NCBI GenBank assembly: GCA_947175245.1
Contig: CAMWLW010000008.1
Coordinates: forward strand, 1-50,322
DNA: 50,322 nucleotides
Origin: an uncultured Bacteroidales bacterium
GTDB lineage: Bacteria > Bacteroidota > Bacteroidia > Bacteroidales > Muribaculaceae
Reading direction: 5' to 3'
Shown here: positions 7,658-15,782 of the stretch, piece by piece
Layout of the letters: each line of letters starts with the position of its first letter
Numbering within the stretch: position 1 is the first letter of the stretch
The notes under the pieces: model-generated
What the model was told of the DNA's origin: nothing
The model's database searches: none
Seen by the model: the letters and a program-made list of their open reading frames with translations, nothing else
Position numbers and translations under genes: made by a program

Positions 7658-8692
7658 TCAGTATTTCACTTCACACTCAACATTCAGCCCGGCGCGCAGC
7701 AGCTGCATCGCCTCGGGGTCATTATCGGCCGTGAACTCGATACGTACAGGCACGCGCTGGCGCACCTTGACGAAGTTGCCGGCCGAATTATCCTGCGGCA
7801 ACAGCGACAGCGACGCCCCGGTGGCCTTGGATATGGAACGCACACGCCCGTTGAACACCACGCCGGGGATGGCGTCGACCTTTATCTCGACTTGGCTGCC
7901 GGGATTGATGTGCTTGAGCTGGGTCTCCTTGTAGTTGGCATCGACCCACACGTCGCCCGAGTCGACGATGTCAAGCAACGTCTGGCCGGGCTGCACGAGC
8001 TGTCCCGCCTGTACTTCCTTGCGCGAGGCGTAGCCGTCACACGGCGCCACGATGACACAGTAGGACAGGTTAAGGCGTGCGGTCTCGAGCAGTGCCGAGG
8101 CAAGCTCGACACCGGCGTCGCTCTGACTCATGCGCTGACGTGTCTCGTCGACCACCGAGCGGCTTGCCGAGCGCTGGCGGGCCAGCATCTCATAGCGGGC
8201 TTTCTTGGTCTCATAGTCGGTGCGGGCGCCGTCATACTGCTGCCGGGTCACGGCATCCTGTTCAAGCAGTTTTGAATAGCGGCCCAAATCGACTGCCGAC
8301 TGCTCCATCAGCACGCGGGCCTCCTCGATCGACGCATCGGTGACAGCGACATTGGCCGACGCCACGCCCACACTGCGGCTCACGACGTCGCGGCCGGCCT
8401 GAGCCGTGCGGTAATCGGCATCGGCCTGAGCCACACGCAGCCTCATGTCGGCATCGTCGATAATCACCAGCGTGTCGCCTTTCTTCACCGGCTCGAACTC
8501 GTCAAAGCATATAGCCTTGATATAACCCTGCACGCGGCTGTTGACGGGCACAATCTGCTGCCTTACCTGAGCATTGTCGGTAAACTCGACATCACCCGGA
8601 TGAACTAACCTGCTGCCGGCCCACAACGCGGCCACCACGATAACAATAACTGTAACTATATATGAGAGAATCTTTTTGCTGCGGTGATTCAT
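7658..8692 (-). CDS. HlyD/EmrA-family periplasmic adaptor
   Basis: 344 residues. One N-terminal membrane anchor (about 8-26), then a barrel-sandwich half-lipoyl segment (VNSRVQGYIKAICFDEFEPVKKGDTLVIID), a long alpha-helical hairpin (about 80-200) rich in Ala, Arg and Glu, the second lipoyl half (CVIVAPCDGYASRKEVQAG) and a beta-barrel domain with DVWVDANYKETQL. This is the membrane-fusion protein order of EmrA. It links the inner-membrane EmrB-like pump to the TolC-like channel. Its ATG overlaps the TolC-like stop by four bases, and its stop is 2 nt from the pump gene, so the three are one operon. Confidence 0.9.
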   Translation of the reverse strand: MNHRSKKILSYIVTVIVIVVAALWAGSRLVHPGDVEFTDNAQVRQQIVPVNSRVQGYIKAICFDEFEPVKKGDTLVIIDDADMRLRVAQADADYRTAQAGRDVVSRSVGVASANVAVTDASIEEARVLMEQSAVDLGRYSKLLEQDAVTRQQYDGARTDYETKKARYEMLARQRSASRSVVDETRQRMSQSDAGVELASALLETARLNLSYCVIVAPCDGYASRKEVQAGQLVQPGQTLLDIVDSGDVWVDANYKETQLKHINPGSQVEIKVDAIPGVVFNGRVRSISKATGASLSLLPQDNSAGNFVKVRQRVPVRIEFTADNDPEAMQLLRAGLNVECEVKY

Positions 8693-10008
8693 ATCTTTCC
8701 TGTTGTAAATAATAGTTTGTAATAATAGTAAATAATGTCGATGCGCGCATTGACGAGACGCTGCTCGGCATCGAGCCTGGAGTTGGCGGCGTCGAGCATG
8801 TCGGTGATCAGCGCCATGTCGGCCATGTAGCGCGTAGAGATGGTATTGTAATTGCGGTCGGCGAGTTCAACGCTCTTGGTCTGAGTCTTGAGCTCCTCAT
8901 AGGCCTCGAGATACTTTATATAATCGGCCCTGACCCCCAGGCTCACGCTCTCGACCGCGGCATCGAGCCTGTCGAGCGCCACACGCGTGGCAGCACGGCT
9001 CCTGGCCATCGACTTGCCGGTCTTGAAAAGCGATGACACATTGTAGCTGACTCCCACCCCTACATACCAGTAGCTGAGATTGCGGTCTATAGGCGGCACC
9101 TCGACAAGTATCGGGCCCTCGAGAGTCCAGCCGGCCTGCAGCCCTATTTTGGGCAGGCGCTCGCTGCGCGTGATAGCCTCTGCCTTGCGGCTTATGTCCA
9201 CACCCGAGCGCGCCAGTTTGATTGACGGAGCGTTGACGGCGGCCTCCTGCTGCCACCAGCCCTCGCCGTCAGACGGCAGCGAACGGTCGAGTATAGTCTC
9301 GTCGGGGACGATACGGGTGCCGGCAGGCAGTCCGGCCGTGACTACAAGATTGGTATTGAGTATGTCGATCGTGTTGTCGAGCTTCACGAGCTGAAGTTGG
9401 AGATTGGATATGAGCAGTTCATAGCGCGTGATGTCGTTCTGTATAGCCACGCCCTGCTCATAGCGTGCCGTCATGTCGGCCAACACCTTGCGTGCCCGGG
9501 CGAGGTTACCCTCGACAACCGTGCGCAGGTTGGTACACTTGTACAGGTCGAGATAGTAGCCCGCGAGCTGAAAGCGTATGTTGTCGCGCTGCAGCTCGGT
9601 GGCATATCGTGATGCCGTGAGTTTCAGTTCGGCCATCTCGATGCCGGCCGTGATGGCTCCGCCGGCATACAGCGGCTGCGTGATATTCACTCCAATACCC
9701 TCGCCAAAGTGAGGTATCGGCGCTTTCTCGTAACCCGAGAAGTCGCGTCGGGTTATGAAGCCGTCGCCAATGTAGCTCACTGACAGGTTAGCATTGATGT
9801 CGGGCAAACGGCCGCTGCGTGCCACGCTTAGCTCACACTCGGCTTCGGCCTCGGTCGAGAAACTGGGGCGCAACTGCGTGCTGTTAGACTCGGCGACGAC
9901 AAAGAGGTCTTCGATCGACATGACCTGCCCCTCGTTGCCTGCCGCGCACACGCCACACCCCGACAGGGCCGCGACAAGCAACCCTGTGAGCAATCTAAGA
10001 TTGTTCAT
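8689..10008 (-). CDS. TolC-family outer-membrane efflux (lipo)protein
   Basis: 439 residues, with two repeated outer-membrane-efflux (OEP) domains, the usual TolC-fold composition: long coiled helices (for example 120-220 and 330-430) and short strand regions such as GVNITQPLYAGG and YVGVGVSYNV. The N-terminus contains LSGC at 15-18, a match to a lipobox, so it may be a lipid-anchored channel like OprM. The start is placed at 10008, the first ATG after a roughly 200-nt leader. It is the first gene of the efflux operon. Expression probably depends on the structured leader and its small reading frame at 10079-10183. Confidence 0.88.
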   Translation of the reverse strand: MNNLRLLTGLLVAALSGCGVCAAGNEGQVMSIEDLFVVAESNSTQLRPSFSTEAEAECELSVARSGRLPDINANLSVSYIGDGFITRRDFSGYEKAPIPHFGEGIGVNITQPLYAGGAITAGIEMAELKLTASRYATELQRDNIRFQLAGYYLDLYKCTNLRTVVEGNLARARKVLADMTARYEQGVAIQNDITRYELLISNLQLQLVKLDNTIDILNTNLVVTAGLPAGTRIVPDETILDRSLPSDGEGWWQQEAAVNAPSIKLARSGVDISRKAEAITRSERLPKIGLQAGWTLEGPILVEVPPIDRNLSYWYVGVGVSYNVSSLFKTGKSMARSRAATRVALDRLDAAVESVSLGVRADYIKYLEAYEELKTQTKSVELADRNYNTISTRYMADMALITDMLDAANSRLDAEQRLVNARIDIIYYYYKLLFTTGKI

Positions 10009-10210
10009 TAGGATGAAATTTTAGATGAAATGTATAATGGATTTTAAGTGATGCCTGCGGCCATCAGCCGCTTCCCCGTTATCGAGGCATCACACTTGGA
10101 GCAGTGCTTTTCCAGCTCTCAAGAAAGCCCCAGTTAGGCACGCGGGGCGACGAAGCTATTTCTATTGATGCAGTATTGGTCATTGACAACGCAACTCTTT
10201 GTGAATTGCA
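10009..10210 (-). ncRNA. structured 5' leader of the efflux operon
   Basis: The promoter at 10214-10245 puts the transcript start near 10208, giving a leader of about 200 nt before the TolC-like ATG. The 3' half folds well: AAGTGTGATGCC (minus strand, 10097-10086) pairs with GGCATCACTT (10055-10046) with a 2-nt bulge, and within it GCGGC-TGATG-GCCGC (10071-10057) forms a second hairpin. Upstream, GCCCC and GGGGC can form a small hairpin, and the same GCCCCG could instead pair with CGGGG just past the uORF stop. No U-tract follows the large stem, so it does not look like a simple intrinsic terminator. It does not match riboswitch consensus elements I know. Confidence 0.55.
10079..10183 (-). 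CDS. putative 34-residue leader peptide ahead of efflux operon
   Basis: A complete frame, ATG at 10183 to TAA at 10079, lies wholly in the leader between the operon promoter and the TolC-like start. It includes the segment PNWGFLESWKS and ends VMPR-stop. The last codons form the 5' arm of the large hairpin whose 3' arm lies after the stop, so a ribosome at the end of the frame would block that hairpin. This is the geometry of attenuators that sense ribosome stalling, as in tnaC or erm leaders. No Shine-Dalgarno is visible, as is normal in Bacteroidetes. That it is translated is an inference. Confidence 0.5.
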   Translation of the reverse strand: MTNTASIEIASSPRVPNWGFLESWKSTAPSVMPR

Positions 10211-10213
10211 GTG

Positions 10214-10245
10214 CAAAATTACAACAAATTTTTAACGCCCGCAAA
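10214..10245 (-). promoter_or_regulatory. promoter of the efflux operon
   Basis: Minus strand: -33 TTTG (10245-10242) and -7 TAATTTTG (10221-10214), 20 nt apart. It lies back to back with the TonB-domain gene promoter. Confidence 0.75.
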
Positions 10246-10268
10246 CCCTCTCTTAATAATATTTTTCA

Positions 10269-10276
10269 TATCTTTG
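10269..10276 (+). promoter_or_regulatory. -7 box TATCTTTG of the TonB-domain gene
   Basis: Exact TAnnTTTG match 19 nt before the ATG at 10296. No clear -33 element. Confidence 0.55.
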
Positions 10277-10295
10277 CCGATAATAGATTAATAAT

Positions 10296-10709
10296 ATGAT
10301 AAATAGATTACTTCAAATAGTTTGTGCCGCTTTAGTGGTCTCGATAGCTACGGCTCAATCCAAACAGCCCAAAGATGACGATGACTCTTATCCACTATAC
10401 TTTAATGGCTTTACTATCGCTTATTATCCAGGTGGAGAAGACTCACTCAGAAGTTTTCTGGAGAATAATCTTGTTTACCCCCAACTATGCGTCGAAGACA
10501 GTATCGAAGGAACCGTGCTCTTACAATTTGTAATTCTAAGTACGGGTAAAGTAGACTCAGTACGAGCAGTCAGGAAAGCTCATCCGTTGCTTGACCAAGA
10601 AGCAATCCGGGTAGCCTCACTTCTTGACAACTGGATTCCGGCAGTTATGAATGGTGAGCCCGTAAACTGTTGGTACACACTACCTATAAGATTCAGATTT
10701 AACCGCTAA
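10296..10709 (+). CDS. secreted TonB C-terminal-domain protein
   Basis: 137 residues. A signal peptide (1-20, ending ATAQ) replaces the membrane anchor of classical TonB, so the product is probably free in the periplasm. Residues about 45-135 form a TonB C-terminal domain: LVYPQ, then GTVLLQFVILSTGKVDSVR, A(I)R, W-I-P-A, and a closing YTLPIRFRF strand. No proline-rich linker is present. Such stand-alone domains are common in Bacteroidetes and are unlikely to energise transport alone. The gene is more AT-rich than its neighbours and is divergent from the efflux operon. Confidence 0.8.
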   Translation: MINRLLQIVCAALVVSIATAQSKQPKDDDDSYPLYFNGFTIAYYPGGEDSLRSFLENNLVYPQLCVEDSIEGTVLLQFVILSTGKVDSVRAVRKAHPLLDQEAIRVASLLDNWIPAVMNGEPVNCWYTLPIRFRFNR

Positions 10710-10727
10710 AAAATAATTGTAAGATTT

Positions 10728-10778
10728 GGGGGCCGGCTACGCTACACGCGCTGTCGGCCCCCGGGTGGTGTTTTATAT
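10728..10778 (+). terminator. terminator after the TonB-domain gene
   Basis: GGGGGCCG (10728-10735) pairs with CGGCCCCC (10755-10762), loop 19 nt, followed after eight bases by TTTTATAT. It sits between convergent genes. Confidence 0.5.
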
Positions 10779-10789
10779 AAGTATTATAT

Positions 10790-11356
10790 CTAATTTTCAC
10801 TCAGTGCATCTTCAAGGTCGGCCCGCATCTCGCGCAGCATCTTCCTGATTTTGCAATCCTGACGGTAGCCTACGATGCCACCGACAATACCGCCGGCGAT
10901 GCCGCCTTCGAGACAGCCCTCAATCGGGCGCAGATGGTACAGCAACACGCCCATCGTCACCAGTACGAGCGGTATGGAGCATATCTTGATGACACGGCGC
11001 GTACTCTGGACGTTGACAACCCGTTGCAGGTTCTCACACACGGTCTGATTGGCCGGGTCGATGCGCCTTATGAGCGACCACACCCAGGCATTGGCCACCC
11101 CCATCACGACAAAGTAGGCAGCCAGCATGTAGGTGATAATGCCGTCAATACATATCTCGGGCAGTACCAGCAGGCTGAAAGGTATCATCACGACAGTGGT
11201 GATGATGAATATAAGGTAGGTATTGAGCAATTTTTCACGATGACCGCTGAGCGAGTTGCGGCGCATGCGTTCACGCAGACGCTGATTCTGCTCCTCGAGT
11301 TTGTCGATTCGCTCATTCTGCGATTGCCATGTTCTTTTCAAATCATCTAAATCCAT
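10790..11356 (-). CDS. membrane protein paired with ECF sigma factor (possible anti-sigma)
   Basis: 188 residues. Start at 11356 (MDLDDLKRTWQ) is preferred to an upstream ATG that lies inside the sigma gene. Residues 1-35 are a charged coiled-coil-like segment; hydrophobic segments lie at about 44-66, 70-96 and 122-142; and a glycine-zipper stretch (GGIAGGIVGGIVG, 151-163) precedes a charged tail. It is 28 nt downstream of the sigma gene on the same strand. Genes with an N-terminal MDL..LK..WQ segment next to ECF sigma factors are common in Bacteroidetes. Because anti-sigma factors are usually encoded beside their sigma, this role is plausible, but no ZAS or FecR motif is present. Confidence 0.65.
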   Translation of the reverse strand: MDLDDLKRTWQSQNERIDKLEEQNQRLRERMRRNSLSGHREKLLNTYLIFIITTVVMIPFSLLVLPEICIDGIITYMLAAYFVVMGVANAWVWSLIRRIDPANQTVCENLQRVVNVQSTRRVIKICSIPLVLVTMGVLLYHLRPIEGCLEGGIAGGIVGGIVGYRQDCKIRKMLREMRADLEDALSEN

Positions 11357-11384
11357 AATATATATTGACTTATTTATATAAGCG

Positions 11385-11873
11385 TTATCCGTTGGCACGT
11401 TCAATGAGTTTGGCCTTGATGCGCCTTATGCGCGAGGCCACGGTGTTGCGGGTCATGCCGGTCACCTCGCCTATCTCGTCATAGTTCTTCTCGTCGAGCC
11501 ACATCATGATGATAGCTCGCTCAACGGGCGACAACTGGGATATGAGGCTGTACATCTCGCGCAGTTTGTCACCGCGACTGTCATCGTCGGCCGCGATCAT
11601 GGCCTCGGTGTCGAGCGGCACGGTCGAACGCACACTGTTGCGCCGGTAGGAGGTGATGCAGGTGTTGATACACGTGCGGTAGAGCCACGTCGACAGCTTC
11701 GAGTCACCGCGGAACGACCTGAGCCCCTGCCACACGTTGGCCATACACTCCTGGTACAAGTCCTTGCGCTGCTCCGAGTCACAGCCATACATATAGCATA
11801 TCTTAGACACCATCGGGCCATACTGTGACAGGATGATGTCAAATAGCTGCGTACGTTGTGACTTGTTACTCAT
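11385..11873 (-). CDS. ECF-type RNA polymerase sigma factor
   Basis: 162 residues. Sigma region 2 spans about 10-80, with the core-binding and -10 recognition stretch DLYQECMANVWQGLRSFRGDSKLSTWLYRTCIN. Sigma region 4 spans about 107-160, with the helix-turn-helix NYDEIGEVTGMTRNTVASRIRRIKAKL. Region 3 is absent, as in ECF (group 4) sigma factors. The following gene encodes a membrane protein that could be its regulator. No promoter with a clear TAnnTTTG box is seen in the 74-nt gap upstream, so it may be self-regulated or read through. Confidence 0.9.
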   Translation of the reverse strand: MSNKSQRTQLFDIILSQYGPMVSKICYMYGCDSEQRKDLYQECMANVWQGLRSFRGDSKLSTWLYRTCINTCITSYRRNSVRSTVPLDTEAMIAADDDSRGDKLREMYSLISQLSPVERAIIMMWLDEKNYDEIGEVTGMTRNTVASRIRRIKAKLIERANG

Positions 11874-11930
11874 TGATCAATCTGAACGTTCGATGAATAT
11901 GACGCACGAAGTTGCAAATAGTTGCACCGA

Positions 11931-11953
11931 GGGTGAAAAAATTTTTTTCACCC
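11931..11953 (-). terminator. hairpin terminator overlapping the HAD stop codon
   Basis: GGGTGAAAAAA/TTTTTTCACCC inverted repeat. The HAD gene's TGA is inside it, and the internal A/T run provides the weak-pairing element. Confidence 0.5.
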
Positions 11954-12628
11954 CGTGACGAGCGGCGGCAGCTCGCCGAGTGAATCTATCTCAAAACGGG
12001 CCCTGTATGACTCGGGCAGGTCTACATGCTGGGTCTTGATGTTGCGGCCGTCGTCGCGCAGCATGACCGTGTTCCAGCCCATGAGATTGGGGTGATGGAA
12101 ATCCTTGAGCGGATTGTCGCCGATGTACCATCGCCGGGTGCAGCCCGGGGTGAGTTCCTGCATGCGCTCCCAGGGCAAGGGGAGAGTCTTATCGGCGCCG
12201 ATGTCGGCCGAGACACTGATGAGGCGGCCGTCGATATAGCGCTCGATGGCAAGCGCCCTGATCTTGTTCCACTGCCCCGTGTGGCGGCCGTCGGTTATCA
12301 GGGCGAGTGTACACCCGGCCGACGCCAGGCGCACGAGACAGTCGGCCGACACGTCGGGCAACGTAATGAACGGTACGTGCTCGCGGTACATCCCGACCAT
12401 ACGCTCAACCGACACGTTGCCGTCGGTGTATTCAAACAGCACGTCGAACGGATGTCGCCCCCCCACATTGTCAGACTCCACAATCTCGAGCAGACCCTCG
12501 GCCGGGACGCGCAGCTCGCGTGCCAGCCGTCGCGCCACATACCGGTAGCCCGACCTGACATACTCACACTCCTTATACAAAGTGTCGTCCAGGTCAAAAG
12601 CCACAAGTATGTCAGAGTTATCGGCCAT
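11948..12628 (-). CDS. HAD-superfamily hydrolase
   Basis: 226 residues. Start at 12628 (MADNSDIL) is chosen so that HAD motif I, AFDLDDTLY, comes close to the N-terminus. Motif II is LITDGRH, a Lys follows in ADKTLPLP, and motif IV is YIGDNPLKDF. A helical cap domain lies at about 20-90, making this a subclass I phosphatase or nucleotidase-like enzyme. The Asp of DLDDT is the nucleophile. The substrate is unknown. It is divergent from the TonB-dependent receptor, with a -7 box TAATTTTG on the minus strand at 12662-12655. Confidence 0.82.
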   Translation of the reverse strand: MADNSDILVAFDLDDTLYKECEYVRSGYRYVARRLARELRVPAEGLLEIVESDNVGGRHPFDVLFEYTDGNVSVERMVGMYREHVPFITLPDVSADCLVRLASAGCTLALITDGRHTGQWNKIRALAIERYIDGRLISVSADIGADKTLPLPWERMQELTPGCTRRWYIGDNPLKDFHHPNLMGWNTVMLRDDGRNIKTQHVDLPESYRARFEIDSLGELPPLVTG

Positions 12629-12654
12629 GTGAATAAATAGAGATAAACCTGTCA

Positions 12655-12675
12655 CAAAATTATAATTTAATTTTG
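12655..12675. promoter_or_regulatory. divergent -7 boxes for HAD gene and TonB receptor
   Basis: Minus strand TAATTTTG at 12662-12655 and plus strand TAATTTTG at 12668-12675, both fitting TAnnTTTG and only 5 nt apart. The two promoters would overlap and could compete. -33 elements are not clear for either. Confidence 0.5.
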
Positions 12676-12692
12676 AAACTGCCGTTATATGT

Positions 12693-15107
12693 ATGATGAA
12701 ACTTCTTTATACTATAATATTATTGGTGGCGGCGGTGTTGCCCGGCCACGCCCAGATATCAATTCACGGCAAGGTGACCGACCGGGATAACAAGCCGATC
12801 GAATTTGTCACCGTGCGCATTGCCGGCACCGCCATCGGCACCAACTCGGGACTTGACGGCGGTTACAAGCTCAGCGTCCCCGAGAACGACACCATACGTG
12901 TCATATTCACCTGTATAGGCTACCGCGAGGTAAAGCGCGAACTGATTGAACCGCAGGGCGACATTACGCTCAACGTCAAGATGATGTCGACGTCTCACGA
13001 GCTCGATGCCGTCGAGGTGACCGACTTCAGGAAGCAGACCGGCCAGATGCAATCAATCAGCAGCGACAGCTACAAACTCGCCGGCGACCCCACCGGCGGC
13101 AGCGTCGAGTCGTTGATTCAGACAATGGCCGGTGTGAGTCAGAGCAACGAGCTGTCGTCCCAGTACTCGGTGCGCGGCGGCACATACGACGAGAACAGTG
13201 TCTATATCAACGGCATCGAGGTTTACCGGCCACAGCTCGTAAGCTCGGGACAGCAGGAAGGCCTCAGCATCATCAACCCCAACCTCGTGGGCGCCATCGG
13301 CTTCTCGACGGGCGGCTACGGGGCCGAGTATGGCGACAAGATGTCGTCGGTGCTCGACATCACATACCGCGAGCCCGAGGCTCTTGAAGGCTCGGCATCA
13401 CTCAGCCTCATGGGCGGCAGCCTCGCCATCGGCACAGGCTCAAAACGGTTCAGCCAGCTTCACGGCCTGCGCTACAAGACCACGTCGAGTCTGCTCGGCT
13501 CGATGGACTCGAAGGGCGAGTACGACCCCAACTTCTTCGACTACCAGACGAGCATGACCCTGCGCATGTCTGATCGCTGGAAAGCGTCGTTGCTGGGCAA
13601 TATCGCCATCAACAACTACAGGTTCACCCCCGTGAGCCGTGTCACATCGTTCGGCCTGGCCACCGATGCCAAACAGTTCAAAGTGTTTTTTGACGGTCAG
13701 GAGAAAGACCGATTCGAGACCTATTTCGGCGCGCTGTCGCTGACCTACACCCACTCGCGGTCAAAGTCACTGACCCTGCTCGCGTCGGGCTACCTCACCA
13801 ACGAGCTCGTATCGTATGACATACAGGGCGAGTACTGGCTCGACCAGGCCGGCACGAGCGGCAGCGGCGACGGCGGCGAGGCCATAGGCGGCGAGCTCGG
13901 TGTTGGCCGCTATCACGAACATGCCCGCAACCGCCTGAAGATGTCGGTGATGTCGATAGGCGCCCGTGGCCACCTGGGCCTCAGCAATCACAACATCAGC
14001 TACGGCCTCAACTTCAGCCACGAGAGTGTGTTTGACCGCACCCGCGAGTGGGAACGCCGCGACTCGGCCGGCTTCTCGCTGCCCGAGGTGCCCGACCGGC
14101 TGCAGCTCATATACTCGCTCACCTCGCGCCAGGACTTCGGGTCAAACCGCGTCGGCGCGTTCGTTCAGGATGCGCTGCGCCTCAACACTGATGCCGGCTA
14201 CTGGGTTCTGAACGGCGGCCTCAGATTTTCTTACTGGGATTTCAACAACGAGTTCCTTGTGAGCCCGCGCGTCAACGTCGCCTTCATACCGGCACGCAAC
14301 AACAGCTGGACACTGCGCGGCGCCGTGGGCCTATACTACCAGTCACCGTTCTACAAAGAGTACCGCATGGCTGTGGCCGACGAGTTCAACAACGCCACCA
14401 TACAGCTCAACAAGAACATCAAATCACAGCAAAGCATCCACTTCATCGTCGGCGGCGACTACACGTTCAGAGCCTTCAACCGTCCGTTCAAACTGTCGGG
14501 CGAGGCTTACTACAAGAAGCTCAACAACCTGATACCCTACGAGATTGACAACCTCAAACTCGTCTATACGGGCGAGAACCTCACCAACGGTTACACCATG
14601 GGTCTCGACATGAAGCTGTTCGGACAGTTCGTGCCCGGCACCGACTCGTGGATAAGTTTCTCGCTGATGAAAACCGACGAGCTGCTCAACGGCGTACACG
14701 TACCCCGCCCCACCGACCGCCGCTATAATCTCGCGCTCTATTTCACCGACTATTTCCCCAGGATACCGCGGCTCAAATTCAGCCTGCGCGGTATTCTCAG
14801 CGACGGCCTGCCCGTCACCCCGCCGCGCGGCAGCCGCGACAAGGGCTACTTCAGGATGCCCTCTTACCGCCGCGTCGACATCGGTCTGAGCTACGCGCTC
14901 ATCCAGCAGCCGCGCGACGGCGGCGCGCGTACACAGCTTCAGCGTCTCGTCAAGGAGGCATGGCTGGGCGTCGACGTGTTCAACCTGCTCGACATCACCA
15001 ACGTGAGCTCATATTACTGGGTAACCGACGTCAACAACATGCAGTATGCCGTGCCCAACTACCTCACCCGCCGTCAGATCAACGTCAGGCTCACGGTCGA
15101 CTTCTAA
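12693..15107 (+). CDS. TonB-dependent outer-membrane receptor
   Basis: 804 residues. Signal peptide 1-20 (ending GHAQ), then a carboxypeptidase-D-like regulatory domain (about 22-105: ISIHGKVTDRDNKPIEFVTVRI), a TonB-box-like DAVEVTD, a plug domain (about 120-215, with YSVRGGTYDENSVYINGIEVY), and a 22-strand barrel ending VRLTVDF. The organisation is that of SusC-like receptors, but no SusD gene follows and it is shorter than most SusC proteins, so it is better called a general CarboxypepD-reg/TonB-dependent receptor. The ligand is unknown. The stop overlaps the convergent Lrp gene by 4 nt. Confidence 0.9.
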   Translation: MMKLLYTIILLVAAVLPGHAQISIHGKVTDRDNKPIEFVTVRIAGTAIGTNSGLDGGYKLSVPENDTIRVIFTCIGYREVKRELIEPQGDITLNVKMMSTSHELDAVEVTDFRKQTGQMQSISSDSYKLAGDPTGGSVESLIQTMAGVSQSNELSSQYSVRGGTYDENSVYINGIEVYRPQLVSSGQQEGLSIINPNLVGAIGFSTGGYGAEYGDKMSSVLDITYREPEALEGSASLSLMGGSLAIGTGSKRFSQLHGLRYKTTSSLLGSMDSKGEYDPNFFDYQTSMTLRMSDRWKASLLGNIAINNYRFTPVSRVTSFGLATDAKQFKVFFDGQEKDRFETYFGALSLTYTHSRSKSLTLLASGYLTNELVSYDIQGEYWLDQAGTSGSGDGGEAIGGELGVGRYHEHARNRLKMSVMSIGARGHLGLSNHNISYGLNFSHESVFDRTREWERRDSAGFSLPEVPDRLQLIYSLTSRQDFGSNRVGAFVQDALRLNTDAGYWVLNGGLRFSYWDFNNEFLVSPRVNVAFIPARNNSWTLRGAVGLYYQSPFYKEYRMAVADEFNNATIQLNKNIKSQQSIHFIVGGDYTFRAFNRPFKLSGEAYYKKLNNLIPYEIDNLKLVYTGENLTNGYTMGLDMKLFGQFVPGTDSWISFSLMKTDELLNGVHVPRPTDRRYNLALYFTDYFPRIPRLKFSLRGILSDGLPVTPPRGSRDKGYFRMPSYRRVDIGLSYALIQQPRDGGARTQLQRLVKEAWLGVDVFNLLDITNVSSYYWVTDVNNMQYAVPNYLTRRQINVRLTVDF

Positions 15108-15595
15108 GACCCCAGCAACGGTATGGTGTGGGTGTTCTTAACCGACCCCAGCACGAACGAACTGTTCAGTGACCCGATACAGTCGATGTCGCCCAGGATG
15201 CGCAGTATGAACTTCTGGTATGACTTCATGTCGCGGGTATAGATTTTCAGCAGGAAGTCATACTCGCCCGAGATGTTGTAGCACTCCACAATCTCGGGTA
15301 TATCCTTGACAGCCTCCATGATGCGCATGCTGTTCTGGTAGGTGTGCTGTTTCATCTTTATGAAGCAAAATGCCACGAAACCACAGTCGAGTTTGTCGGC
15401 ATCAAGCACCGCCACATAGTTTGAAATGTAGCCCTCGCGTTCAAGCCGCTTCACACGCTCGAACGTCGGGGTGGTCGACAGGTGAATCTTAGCCGCGAGC
15501 TCCTTGTTGGTAAGGCGCGCGTTCGACTGCAATTCACAAAGTATTCTGATATCAATCTCATCGAGCAGTTGCTGAGGCTTGGCAGGCACGTTCAT
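15104..15595 (-). CDS. Lrp/AsnC-family transcription regulator
   Basis: 163 residues. N-terminal winged helix-turn-helix (about 12-60: DEIDIRILCELQSNARLTNKELA, then TPTFERVKRLEREGYI) and C-terminal RAM/AsnC ligand domain (about 70-155, with ECYNISGEYDFLLKI). These regulators form octameric discs and respond to amino acids. It is divergent from metY; repeated AATTACA motifs lie over both -33 regions (15707-15737), which suggests control of itself and metY, perhaps by methionine or leucine. That link is inferred from position. Confidence 0.88.
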   Translation of the reverse strand: MNVPAKPQQLLDEIDIRILCELQSNARLTNKELAAKIHLSTTPTFERVKRLEREGYISNYVAVLDADKLDCGFVAFCFIKMKQHTYQNSMRIMEAVKDIPEIVECYNISGEYDFLLKIYTRDMKSYQKFILRILGDIDCIGSLNSSFVLGSVKNTHTIPLLGS

Positions 15596-15684
15596 ATTTC
15601 GCTATATAATAATGTGACCGAATAATATTTTGTCATAGCATAGTAAATGGCCGCGTTTAAAGAAATAGCCACTATACCGCCCGA

Positions 15685-15715
15685 CAAAGATAGTACATTA
15701 TTCTATAATTACAAA
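15685..15715 (-). promoter_or_regulatory. promoter of the Lrp-family gene
   Basis: Minus strand: -33 TTTG (15715-15712) and -7 TATCTTTG (15692-15685), 19 nt apart, giving an 80-nt leader. Confidence 0.75.
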
Positions 15716-15737
15716 TTTTATTGGAATTACATTTACA
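15707..15737. promoter_or_regulatory. candidate shared Lrp operator (direct repeats)
   Basis: AATTACA occurs at 15707-15713 and 15725-15731, 18 bp apart, and ATTTACA follows at 15731-15737. The repeats cover the -33 regions of both divergent promoters. Roughly two-turn phasing suits an Lrp-type oligomer. Confidence 0.4.
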
Positions 15738-15752
15738 AAACCACTATCTTTG
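15721..15752 (+). promoter_or_regulatory. promoter of metY
   Basis: TTG at 15721-15723 and TATCTTTG at 15745-15752, 21 nt apart; the ATG is at 15783. Confidence 0.7.
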
Positions 15753-15782
15753 TCATCAGAAAACAATATAACTTATACTGAT

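Noticed and set aside
10009-10210. Known riboswitch (cobalamin, SAM, TPP, FMN, glycine) in the efflux leader
   Set aside because: None of the consensus core sequences I know for these classes is present.
12693-15107. SusC of a polysaccharide locus
   Set aside because: No SusD, glycosidase or regulator is adjacent, and the receptor is shorter than typical SusC.
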